The translations under genes and the position numbers were made by a program. Positions 33,700 to 40,937 of a stretch of 64,000 nucleotides of DNA are shown here, in pieces; position 1 is the first letter of the stretch, and each line of letters begins with the position of its first letter. The notes under the pieces are model-generated. The model saw only the letters and a program-made list of their open reading frames with translations, was not told the DNA's origin and made no database searches. Origin of the DNA: Celeribacter persicus (GTDB lineage Bacteria; Pseudomonadota; Alphaproteobacteria; Rhodobacterales; Rhodobacteraceae); contig NZ_QAOH01000012.1 of NCBI RefSeq assembly GCF_003050785.1, positions 49,396-113,395 of the forward strand. The letters are read 5' to 3'.

Positions 33700-34077
33700 T
33701 CAGCGTTGGACTTGTTCTGCACCCGATCCAGACCCAGACCAGACACCACACATGCAGCGCAGAGCCACTTCGCCCTGCATCGCCGACGCGGCTGGCAGCG
33801 CCCATGGCGCTACACCGGCGTTTTTGGATGTTTCGGAATGCGCCGAAATAATCATATCCACTTCATCTTGGTTCATTTTCTTCAGAGCCAGCGCTAGGGT
33901 TTCTGGAATCGGCTCTTGAAAAACACCGGCGGCCAATAGCGCCTGGACGGGATCATACGACACGACTAATTCCCTTTTGAAAGATTTCTTCAGCATCTTC
34001 GAGGCTAGAAGCCCTAAGATGTAATTGTCAATAAAATTCTCGCTTAGGTTGATCTGACGCCAAAGGCCAGAACTCAT
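33700..34077 (-). CDS. candidate RiPP precursor (leader plus Cys/Gly/Ser-rich tail)
   Basis: The frame reads 125 residues from the ATG at 34077, which lies inside the end of the IS5-type element (its TGA is shared), so the natural start may be ATG 33996 (98 residues) or may have been lost. The body is an acidic helical leader-like sequence (PIPETLALALKKMNQDEVDM), then a Pro/Ala hinge, and a C-terminus ALRCMCGVWSGSGSGAEQ containing Cys108 and Cys110 and four Ser/Gly repeats. I recognise no family. Position first in the run of modification genes on the same strand, size and residue composition suggest a YcaO/radical SAM substrate. No clear RBS is visible. Confidence 0.55.
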   Translation of the reverse strand: MSSGLWRQINLSENFIDNYILGLLASKMLKKSFKRELVVSYDPVQALLAAGVFQEPIPETLALALKKMNQDEVDMIISAHSETSKNAGVAPWALPAASAMQGEVALRCMCGVWSGSGSGAEQVQR

Positions 34078-34389
34078 AACCAGAACAGCACGGTGGCGGC
34101 CAATGCGATGGCAGAGAGGAAGACCTTGGGGCATCTGTCGCAGCGGGTCGCCACGCGCCGTCAATCCTTGAGCCTGCCGAACATGATCTCAATCCGATTA
34201 CGACGTTTGTATCGGCGCTTGTCGTACTTGTCGGTTTTCTTGCGCTGCTTTTAGCCCGGGATGCAGGCACGTATCCCTTTGTCTTTCAATGCTTCTCTGA
34301 ACCAGTCGGCGTCATAGCCACGGTCTCCAAGCAGCCAGTCGACGTCCGGCAGGCTGCTCAGCAAAGCCCGTGCCCCGATGTAGTCACTT
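34065..34389 (-). pseudogene. IS5-family (IS427-type) transposase, C-terminal remnant
   Basis: Read on the minus strand, this gives SDYIGARALLSSLPDVDWLL, GDRGYDADWFREALKDKGIR, then KTDKYDKRRYKRRNRIEIM, FGRLKD, RRVATRCDRCPK and ATVLFWL-stop, the C-terminal half of an IS427-type DDE transposase. In-frame stops follow IPG and replace the Trp after GRLKD, so it is dead. The outer end near 34065 (GGCCAGAACTCAT) pairs imperfectly with the other terminus at 36362. The N-terminal half lies at 35775-36296; the IS1111-type element splits the two. Confidence 0.85.
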
Positions 34390-34391
34390 CT

Positions 34392-34404
34392 GTGGTTGCC
34401 GCCC
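34392..34404 (+). repeat. subterminal inverted repeat of the IS1111-group element (right end)
   Basis: GTGGTTGCCGCCC matches the complement of bases 35757-35769 at 12 of 13 positions. Confidence 0.85.
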
Positions 34405-34659
34405 GTAGTGCAAGAAGCTTTTGACCATATTAGCGTGTGATCGAGTGCGAACTTCTGTGAGGCCTTCATGATACGGCGTTTCCAGAAGCCGCGGGCCGGG
34501 ATGGTGATCAGCAGATTGGGTCCAAATCTGACTTTCGAGCTCAATGCTCGTAGCGACTAACTGGTTTTCCCAATCCAGATCTGTTCGATCATTTTGCCCA
34601 TTCAGGTCGTCGTCTTCTCACACTCCCTCGGCACCGGCCCTAGCGGTTCGACATGAGCA
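34405..34659 (-). other. non-coding right end of the IS1111-group element, candidate bridge-RNA region
   Basis: These 255 bases after the transposase stop hold no recognisable protein. In the IS1111 group the guide (bridge) RNA that pairs with target and donor is encoded in the right end, downstream of the transposase, so this is where it should lie. I have not folded it. The frame 34251-34544 that runs through part of it is a chimera of this region and the IS5 remnant. Confidence 0.45.
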
Positions 34660-35688
34660 TCATGCCACGATCGCCATCGCCGGATCTCTGTAATCTTTAT
34701 TCTTTGTCAGCATCGCCCAGATCTGGCGGGCCATCTTATTGGCGAGCGCGATCGCGACCAGCATCCTGGGTTTGCGCGCCAGCATGCGTGACAACCAGCT
34801 GCCCTCCGTAATTGTGCGCTGTCCGAGCCAGTTCAGTCGCGACATTGCGCCGATGATCAACAGGCGTCGGATATCGGCTTGACCAGCCTTCGTCATGCGA
34901 CCAAGGCGCTTTTTGCCTCCGGAGGAATGTTGCCGAGGAACAAGGCCCAACCATGCCGCAAAGTTGCGCCCGGTTTTGAATTCCACCATGTCGGGACCAA
35001 ACGCTTCGACTGCAACGGCCGTCAGCGGTCCAACACCCGGCATCGTCTGCAGCCGGCGTGCTCTGTCTGACTGGGTGGCCAGCGTCTTGAGCTTCTTGGT
35101 GCGCTCAATGATGCGCGCGGTTTTCTCCGCGATCTGCCCGAGCAGGTCCAGGCACTCTTCCCGGATCAGCGCGTGCAAGTCGACGGTCTCATCCTGCACA
35201 AGCGCCGTCATGCGATTGAGGTGGGACATGCCGACCGGAAACACATAGCCGTGCTCATACAGCAGAGCCCGTAAGGCGTTCACATCAGCGGTCCGCTGAT
35301 GCACCAAGCGTTCCCGGCCGCGGAAGACCGCCGCGCAAGACTGCTGCTCGACTGTTTTGGGCTCCACGAAACGCATCTCAGGCTGGCGTGCCGCAATGAC
35401 AAGCGCCTCAGCATCGGCCGCATCATTTTTCTGCCGCTTCACAAAAGGGCGCACATATTGCGGGGCGATCAGCTTTACCTCGTGCCCAAGAGCTTCCATC
35501 TCACGGGCCCAAAAATGTGCGCTGCCGCACGCCTCGAAAATCACCATGCTGGGCTCTTGCTGCGCCATGAACGCGGGGAATTGCTTCCGCGTCAGCTTCT
35601 TGCAGAACTGGACCTCCCCCGTTCGAAGGGCACCATGAACTTGAAAAACTGCCTTTGCCAGATCGACCCCAATCATCATATTCTTCAT
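34660..35688 (-). CDS. IS110-family (IS1111 group) transposase
   Basis: The protein has 342 residues starting MKNMMIGVDLAKAVFQVHGA, with GAGGA about 7 bases before the ATG. The RuvC-like DEDD residues are Asp9, Glu52 (FEACGSAHFW), Asp89 and Asp92 (KNDAADAEAL). The C-terminal Tnp domain has MPGVGPLTAVAVEAFG and RQHSSGGKKRLGRMTKAGQADIRR, with Ser255/256 as the nucleophile candidates. The gene looks intact, so the element may still be active, unlike the IS5-type element it interrupted. Confidence 0.95.
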   Translation of the reverse strand: MKNMMIGVDLAKAVFQVHGALRTGEVQFCKKLTRKQFPAFMAQQEPSMVIFEACGSAHFWAREMEALGHEVKLIAPQYVRPFVKRQKNDAADAEALVIAARQPEMRFVEPKTVEQQSCAAVFRGRERLVHQRTADVNALRALLYEHGYVFPVGMSHLNRMTALVQDETVDLHALIREECLDLLGQIAEKTARIIERTKKLKTLATQSDRARRLQTMPGVGPLTAVAVEAFGPDMVEFKTGRNFAAWLGLVPRQHSSGGKKRLGRMTKAGQADIRRLLIIGAMSRLNWLGQRTITEGSWLSRMLARKPRMLVAIALANKMARQIWAMLTKNKDYRDPAMAIVA

Positions 35689-35756
35689 CTCGCCGTCCTC
35701 CTTTGCGCGTGGCGTTGAACACCACGACCTTGGCACATTGCGATGCCGTCTAAGGA

Positions 35757-35769
35757 GGGCAGCAACCAC
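35757..35769 (-). repeat. subterminal inverted repeat of the IS1111-group element (left end)
   Basis: It reads GTGGTTGCTGCCC on the minus strand and pairs with 34392-34404 with one mismatch. Confidence 0.85.
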
Positions 35770-35774
35770 TCCAT

Positions 35775-36296
35775 CTGACCTGTCCGGCAGACACAAAGAA
35801 CCTGATCGGGCGGCCATTCGTGTCAGTCACCGCATGGAGCTTGGTGTTCATACCGCCTTTGGTGCGACCGATCAGGCGCCATTCGCCATTGTGCTTGAAC
35901 CAATGGCGCACAATGGCTCATCCCCCTTTTTCGACCGCAGGCTCAAGGCCGTGCGGTGCGCTTTGAGATAGGTCGCGTCCATTGCCCGGCAGGGCATCGC
36001 AACGCGATGTCCCGAGAGGGGATCATGATGGTCGTCGGCTCCGCCGCTTCGGCGGCCAACCCTTCGAATATCCGGGCGAACACGCCCATCTCGCTCCAGC
36101 GCTTTCAACGGTTGTAGAGTGTCTTATGAGGCCCATAGGCAGCAGGGGCATCGCGCCATCGTAATCCATTGCGATTGATGAAGATAATCCCGCTCAACAC
36201 GCGACGATCATCGACGCGGAGTCTGCCGTGGGACTTGGGGAAGAAAGGCTCAAGACGCGCCATCTGCTCGTCGGACAGCCAGTAAAGATCAGACAT
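35775..36296 (-). pseudogene. IS5-family (IS427-type) transposase, N-terminal part, degenerate
   Basis: The start MSDLYWLSDEQMARLEPFFP at 36296 is typical of IS427-type OrfA, continuing through GIIFINRNGLRWRDAPAAYG to a stop where a Trp codon is expected (NR-stop-KRWSEMG). After a frame change the second part reads DATYLKAHRTALSLRSKKG and RLIGRTKGGMNTKLHAVTDT, ending FFVSAGQV at the IS1111 insertion. OrfA/OrfB frameshifting is normal in this group, but the additional stops show decay. The left terminus GGGTCAGGGCCCATTGA is at about 36362. Confidence 0.85.
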
Positions 36297-36362
36297 GTCC
36301 ACCGCTCGGTTTTCGAACCGTGAATCACGTCGCTTGCAGAAAATCAATGGGCCCTGACCCTA

Positions 36363-37086
36363 GGGGGACAGCGCTTCTCTTCAAATAATGTTGCTCACGG
36401 GTAATTCGGTTTGTTGCCGCCTGATGTTCGAGGTCAGCGCAAAGATCGCAGACCAACTGCTCTCATGTTGCCCTGCACTGGCCAAAGCCATTCGGACATT
36501 GCGCGTGTCCAATGTGGGGAAGGTTTTGGTTTCTTGCTGGAAGCACTTCAATCTACTCAGCAACTGATGACGCCGAAAAACCGATGCGGTTCACATCCAT
36601 GGGCACAGCCAGATACTCGAAGACTAAATCTACACTCCCCAATTGACCCGCAGTTTGGCAAGAGAAATGCTGGCGAGACCGCGAAATCGCCCCGATCCGC
36701 CAACTGCCAGCCCACCTACCCTAGGTGGTCCATGAAATACACTCGTCACAGATATTAACACTACGATTGATATGGGAACTATCAAGGACGGGACAGCGAA
36801 GTCAGCAGATCAAATGGTGGACGTTGGCCAAAGCTCGGCAAGACAGAAGCTATTGATACACCAAATCTCTGGCATGAGGACGAGTAGCTTAACCGCGTCA
36901 AGATTCTAATGGAAAATCTCTGAAGCTGAAACACAGCCTCGCCAGAAAACGAAAAGCGGACATCTATGTGAAATGCAGAATCAGAGGATTTGAGCTCCAA
37001 ACCACCCTTCGCCATGGCGTTCATGAACGGCGGCTTATCCCGCATCGGTTGACGATCTGCCCCGCGAACAAAACAGAACTCCCCCC
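36363..37086. other. intergenic stretch without a supported gene
   Basis: These 724 bases lie between the IS5-type terminus and the aldehyde dehydrogenase gene. All frames here are short, lack RBSs and match nothing I recognise; GC is lower than in the flanking genes. It is probably leftover insertion DNA or decayed coding sequence, containing the right junction of the inserted segment. Confidence 0.6.
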
Positions 37087-38577
37087 TTAATCCATCGCGA
37101 TCACAATCGTCTTAGACCGGGTGAAATGGGCGAGCATCGATTCCAGAGAGGCCTCCTTGCCAAGCCCCGAGCGCCCGAACCCGCCATAGGAGACGTTGGG
37201 CTGGATCGTCAGGTTCTGGTTCACCTGCACATAGCCCGCGTTGAGACGCGAGGTGGCGTCGAGCGCGGTGGAGAGGTCTTCGGTCCACACGGACGCCGCG
37301 AGCCCATAACGGCTGTCATTGGCCTTTTCAATCACATCCTCATAGTCGGACCATTTCTGAATCGCTGCCACCGGGCCGAAAATCTCGTCGCGCAGGCAGG
37401 GATGATCTTCCGGCAGGTCGAGAAGCAGGGTCGGCATGGCGAAGAGATCGGGCGAGAGCGCGCTGTCCTCCGGCATCTGGCCGCAGCGGATCACCTTGGC
37501 CTCTGCGGTTGCTTCGGCCTTGGCCACGTAATCGGAGACCACCTTGGCCTGTTTGGCATTGATGATCGTGCCGATGTCCGTGGCCTCATCGAGCGGATCG
37601 CCGATCTTGAGCGCATTCAATTCGGTCATGAGGGCGGCAATAAAATCGTCATAGAGGCTTTCGTGGACATAAATCCGCGAAGAGGCGGTGCAGCTTTGGC
37701 CCTGACGGGTGAAACGCATTCCGGCGATGGCGCCCGGCACGGCCTTGTCGAGCCTGGCGTCGGCGCAGACGATCATCGGGCTTTTGCCACCCAGTTCCAG
37801 AGACACCGGCACGATGCGCGCGGCACCGGCTTTGTAAACGGTTTCCCCCACGGCCTCCGACCCGGTGAAAGTGATCTTCGCCACATCCGGATGCGCGGTC
37901 AGCGCCGCGCCACAGGCGGTCCCCGTGCCGTTGATCACGTTGAGCACGCCCGCAGGCAGGTGTTCCATCAGGATTTCGGCGGCGAGATAGGTCGCGAACG
38001 GCGCTTCTTCGGAGGCCTTCACCACCACCGTGTTGCCCGCCACCAGAGCAGGGGCGATCTTGAGCATCATGAGCACCAGCGGCACATTCCACGGCACGAT
38101 GGCGGCGACAACCCCCAGAGGTTCGCGGGTGGTCATGGTCAACATGCGCGGGCTGAACGGGATCGTCTCGCCTTTGAGTTCGGAACCCAATCCGCCATAG
38201 AATTCAAGGATATCGGCGGAAGTCTTCACCTCGCCCCGGCATTCGGTGCGAATGGCCTTGCCGGTCTCGCGCGCCAGAACCTGCGCCACCAGTTCGAAAT
38301 TTTCGGCCAGAGCCCGCCCGGCGGCGGCGACGCACTTGCCACGCTCGCGCGCCGGGGTCAAAGCCCATGCCGCCGCCGCCGCTTTCGCCGCCTTCACGGC
38401 CGCATCCGTCTCGGCAGGGCCAGAAGCGGCAGCCTGCCCGAGCACCGCGCCCGTAGCCGGGTTCAGCACGTCGAGGCCGGAGGCGACGGGCACGCGCGCA
38501 CCGCCCACGAGGTTGAGGGTCTGATAGGCCGCGATGACGGCCTGCGGGTCGGGGAATTGGGATGCGATCTGGCTCAT
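37087..38577 (-). CDS. NAD(P)-dependent aldehyde dehydrogenase
   Basis: The protein has 496 residues starting MSQIASQFPD. The cofactor and active-site motifs are present: IVPWNVPLVLMMLKIAPALVAGNTVVVKASE, FTGSEAVGETV, LELGGKSPMIV with the general-base Glu, and RQGQSCTASSRIYV with the catalytic Cys. The family oxidises aldehydes to acids. It is divergent from a taurine-type aminotransferase with a MocR site between them, so it probably oxidises the aldehyde left after an omega-amine is transaminated. The specific aldehyde cannot be told. Confidence 0.93.
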   Translation of the reverse strand: MSQIASQFPDPQAVIAAYQTLNLVGGARVPVASGLDVLNPATGAVLGQAAASGPAETDAAVKAAKAAAAAWALTPARERGKCVAAAGRALAENFELVAQVLARETGKAIRTECRGEVKTSADILEFYGGLGSELKGETIPFSPRMLTMTTREPLGVVAAIVPWNVPLVLMMLKIAPALVAGNTVVVKASEEAPFATYLAAEILMEHLPAGVLNVINGTGTACGAALTAHPDVAKITFTGSEAVGETVYKAGAARIVPVSLELGGKSPMIVCADARLDKAVPGAIAGMRFTRQGQSCTASSRIYVHESLYDDFIAALMTELNALKIGDPLDEATDIGTIINAKQAKVVSDYVAKAEATAEAKVIRCGQMPEDSALSPDLFAMPTLLLDLPEDHPCLRDEIFGPVAAIQKWSDYEDVIEKANDSRYGLAASVWTEDLSTALDATSRLNAGYVQVNQNLTIQPNVSYGGFGRSGLGKEASLESMLAHFTRSKTIVIAMD

Positions 38578-38683
38578 GCCCCTTGCATTGCCCGAAAATT
38601 TATCCCGGCAAAGGCACCAGCATTTCAAAACAATGAGTCCAGTGCATGTGCGTCCATATTTTGACCAATTGATACAAAATTCC

Positions 38684-38715
38684 ACTGGCCCAATAAATCT
38701 AAAGCTCTGGCTCTA
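38684..38715. promoter_or_regulatory. direct-repeat operator candidate for the MocR regulator, site 2
   Basis: On the minus strand TAGAGCCAGA (38706-38715) is followed 22 bp on by GGGCCAGT (38684-38691). This is the same decamer and spacing as at 25866-25897 beside mocR. It sits between divergent aldehyde dehydrogenase and aminotransferase genes and could control both. Confidence 0.65.
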
Positions 38716-38770
38716 TAGGCCCGGCCCGCAAGCGGTGATTTACTTGGCCCAAGAAACACGGAGTCCCGCC

Positions 38771-40144
38771 ATGCACGACAATGATCTTTCCGCCATCATC
38801 GAGGCCGACCGCGCCCATGTCTGGCACCACATGTTCCAGCACCAGCTTTTGGAGAGCCGCGATCCCCGCATCATCGTCGAGGGCAAGGGCATGCGGGTCT
38901 GGGACCAGAACGGGCGCGAGTTTCTCGACGCGGTGTCGGGCGGCGTCTGGACGGTAAACGTCGGTTATGGCCGCGAACGGATTGCCAATGCGGTGCGTGA
39001 CCAGCTCATCAAGATGAACTATTTTGCGGGCTCCGCGGGGTCGATCCCGGCGGCGAAATTTGCCGAGGTCCTGACCGCGAAAACGCCGGGTCTAAGCCGC
39101 ATGTATTACTGCAATTCCGGATCGGAAGCCAATGAAAAGGCTTTCAAAATGGTGCGTCAAATCTCGGCGCAACGCTATGGCGGCAAGAAGTCGAAAATCC
39201 TCTACCGCGACCGCGATTACCATGGCACAACGATTGCCACACTGTCGGCCTGCGGCCAGCAACAACGCGCTACGCATTACGGCCCGTTTGTGCCGGATTT
39301 CGTCGAGGTGCCGCATTGCCTTGAGTACCGCAAACAGTGGGACGTGGAGAATTACGGTGAGCGTGCTGCCGAAGCCATCGAAGAGGTGATCCTGCGCGAA
39401 GGGCCGGACACCGTGGGCGCGCTCTGCCTTGAGCCGGTGACGGCGGGCGGTGGTGTGATCACGCCGCCGAAAGGGTACTGGGAAAAGGTGCAGGAGATTT
39501 GTCGCAAGTATGACATCCTGCTGCATATCGACGAGGTCGTCTGCGGCATGGGCCGCACGGGCGAATGGTTCGGCTATCAGAACTACGGCATCGAGCCGGA
39601 TTTCGTGACCACCGCCAAGGGTGTGGCGTCGGGCTATGCCGCCATCGCGGTCATGCTGACCTCGGACCGGGTGTTCGACATGTTCAAGGACAAGCCCGAA
39701 GACCCGCTCAACCACTTCCGCGACATCTCCACCTTCGGCGGCTGCACGGCCGGTCCGGCAGCGGCTCTGGAGAACGTGGCGATCATCGAGGAAGAGGGGC
39801 TTCTGGACAACACCAAGGCGATGGGCAAACGCTTGATGGACGGTCTGGCGATGCTTGAAGACAAGCACGCGCTGATCGGCAACACGCGGGGGCTTGGCCT
39901 GTTCTGCGGTGCGGAGTTGGTGGCGGATCGGGAGACCAGGGAACCGCTCGCCGAGAAACTGGTGCAGGCCGTCGTGGCCGAGTGCGACAAGCAGGGCGTG
40001 ATCATCGGCGCGACCATGCGCTCGCTGCCGGGGTTCAACAACACGCTGTGCTTCTCGCCCGCGCTGATCTCCACCCCGGACGACATCGACGAAATTCTGA
40101 CCGCCGTGGACAATGCGCTGACCACGGTTGCGGCGGCGATGTAA
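38771..40144 (+). CDS. class III aminotransferase, taurine:pyruvate aminotransferase-like
   Basis: The protein has 457 residues from ATG 38771; the open frame upstream crosses the promoter. PLP-enzyme motifs are YYCNSGSEANEKAFKMVRQI, EPVTAGGGVITPPKGYWE, LHIDEVVCGMGRTG and TTAKGVASGY with the Schiff-base Lys. The N-terminal part (VWHHMFQHQLL, GRIANAVRDQL-type region, MNYFAG) is closest to taurine:pyruvate aminotransferases of Rhodobacteraceae as I recall them. It moves an amino group from an omega-amine (taurine, or a diamine such as putrescine) to a keto acid. Polyamine transporter and aldehyde dehydrogenase genes in the locus favour an amine other than taurine; no xsc gene is present. Confidence 0.85.
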   Translation: MHDNDLSAIIEADRAHVWHHMFQHQLLESRDPRIIVEGKGMRVWDQNGREFLDAVSGGVWTVNVGYGRERIANAVRDQLIKMNYFAGSAGSIPAAKFAEVLTAKTPGLSRMYYCNSGSEANEKAFKMVRQISAQRYGGKKSKILYRDRDYHGTTIATLSACGQQQRATHYGPFVPDFVEVPHCLEYRKQWDVENYGERAAEAIEEVILREGPDTVGALCLEPVTAGGGVITPPKGYWEKVQEICRKYDILLHIDEVVCGMGRTGEWFGYQNYGIEPDFVTTAKGVASGYAAIAVMLTSDRVFDMFKDKPEDPLNHFRDISTFGGCTAGPAAALENVAIIEEEGLLDNTKAMGKRLMDGLAMLEDKHALIGNTRGLGLFCGAELVADRETREPLAEKLVQAVVAECDKQGVIIGATMRSLPGFNNTLCFSPALISTPDDIDEILTAVDNALTTVAAAM

Positions 40145-40178
40145 GATCGCACAGTATCTCATTGAGATTTAAAGATTA

Positions 40179-40204
40179 CGCCTCGCCGATATGCGGGGCG
40201 TTTT
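40179..40204. terminator. rho-independent terminator
   Basis: Stem CGCCTCGC / GCGGGGCG (one G-T pair) with a six-base loop and TTTT follows the aminotransferase stop, between convergent genes. Confidence 0.8.
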
Positions 40205-40205
40205 C

Positions 40206-40937
40206 TTATTCAAGAGTGTTGCTTTCTTCCTTGAGCCCCGTCCCCGTGATCCCACGCCTAAGCGCCTCGCGGGTGAGCCATGCGATCTTGTCGGCGGCCT
40301 GATCGTAAGACATGCCACCCTTGCCGTGGATGTTCGACAGGCAGTTACGGGCGCTGTCCTTGAGCCCCGGCTTCGGTCCATAGGTCAGGTATGCGCCGAG
40401 ACTGTCGGCGACGGTCAGACCAGGGCGTTCTCCGACCAGGAGCACGACCAAACGCGCACCGAGCGCTGCGCCGATCTCGTCGCCGATGGCGACACGGGCC
40501 TGTGTGGCGACGACGACGGGACCGAGGGTGAGGCCTTCGAGTTTGGCGGCGGCGGCATGGACCACGGCGGCGGCATGGGATTGGACAGCAGCGGAGGATA
40601 ACCCGTCGGCGATGACAAAAGCCACGTCGCAGGGTGGGCGAGCGTTGAGCTTGTCCATCTCGCCCTCTCCGAGTTTCCGGCCAAGGTCCGGGCGGCGCAG
40701 ATAGCTCGCGCGATCGGGCGCAGCAGAAGTGACACGGATCACTTCGAAAGGGGCAAGTTCGATTTCGAGCGCGTCGAGATCGAGCCCGGAATGCACAGCG
40801 TCGCGGGCGCGCGCATGGGCGAACTGAAATTCGAGATTCGCCCCGGTCGGCAGACCCGCCCCGTTGCGGCCAAGGCCGATGCGGGCGGGGGTTGCCGCAC
40901 GCAGCTTGGCCCATTTGTCGTTCACCACATTGCTCAT
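40206..40937 (-). CDS. eutC: ethanolamine ammonia-lyase small subunit
   Basis: The protein has 243 residues. The small-subunit pattern is clear: RIGLGRNGAGLPTGANLEFQFAHARARDAVHSGLD, VAFVIADGLSSAAVQSHAAAV and SDSLGAYLTYGPKPGLKDSARNCLSNI (the last preceded by a GERPGLT strand). With EutB it forms the adenosylcobalamin-dependent enzyme that splits ethanolamine into acetaldehyde and ammonia. Its start overlaps the eutB stop by four bases. There is no C-terminal or N-terminal microcompartment-targeting extension obvious by eye. Confidence 0.95.
   Translation of the reverse strand: MSNVVNDKWAKLRAATPARIGLGRNGAGLPTGANLEFQFAHARARDAVHSGLDLDALEIELAPFEVIRVTSAAPDRASYLRRPDLGRKLGEGEMDKLNARPPCDVAFVIADGLSSAAVQSHAAAVVHAAAAKLEGLTLGPVVVATQARVAIGDEIGAALGARLVVLLVGERPGLTVADSLGAYLTYGPKPGLKDSARNCLSNIHGKGGMSYDQAADKIAWLTREALRRGITGTGLKEESNTLE

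Larger units (their letters stand above)
34390..35774 (-). mobile_element. IS110-family, IS1111-group insertion sequence
   Basis: Boundaries are set where the interrupted IS5 transposase reading resumes (GGACAGGTC...AG on one side, AGTGACTAC on the other), leaving only a two-base AG core. Subterminal inverted repeats of 13 bp with one mismatch (GTGGTTGCCGCCC at 34392-34404, and the complement of GTGGTTGCTGCCC at 35757-35769) are a hallmark of the IS1111 group. The element is about 1385 bp with one complete transposase gene and a 255-bp non-coding right end. Confidence 0.9.

Noticed and set aside
34026..34031. TTGACA as a -35 element driving the RiPP precursor
   Set aside because: Perfect hexamer, but no acceptable -10 at 16-18 bp, so not called as a promoter.
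34251..34544. 97-codon ORF as a separate gene
   Set aside because: It is a chimera of the IS1111 right-end sequence and the IS427 transposase remnant (GDRGYDADWF part).
36411..36758. 115-codon plus-strand frame next to the IS terminus
   Set aside because: No recognisable domain, no RBS, and odd composition; treated as intergenic.
37087..40144. Taurine catabolism as the role of the aminotransferase locus
   Set aside because: The aminotransferase resembles taurine:pyruvate enzymes, but there is no xsc, pta or tau transporter gene; the importer present is polyamine-type.
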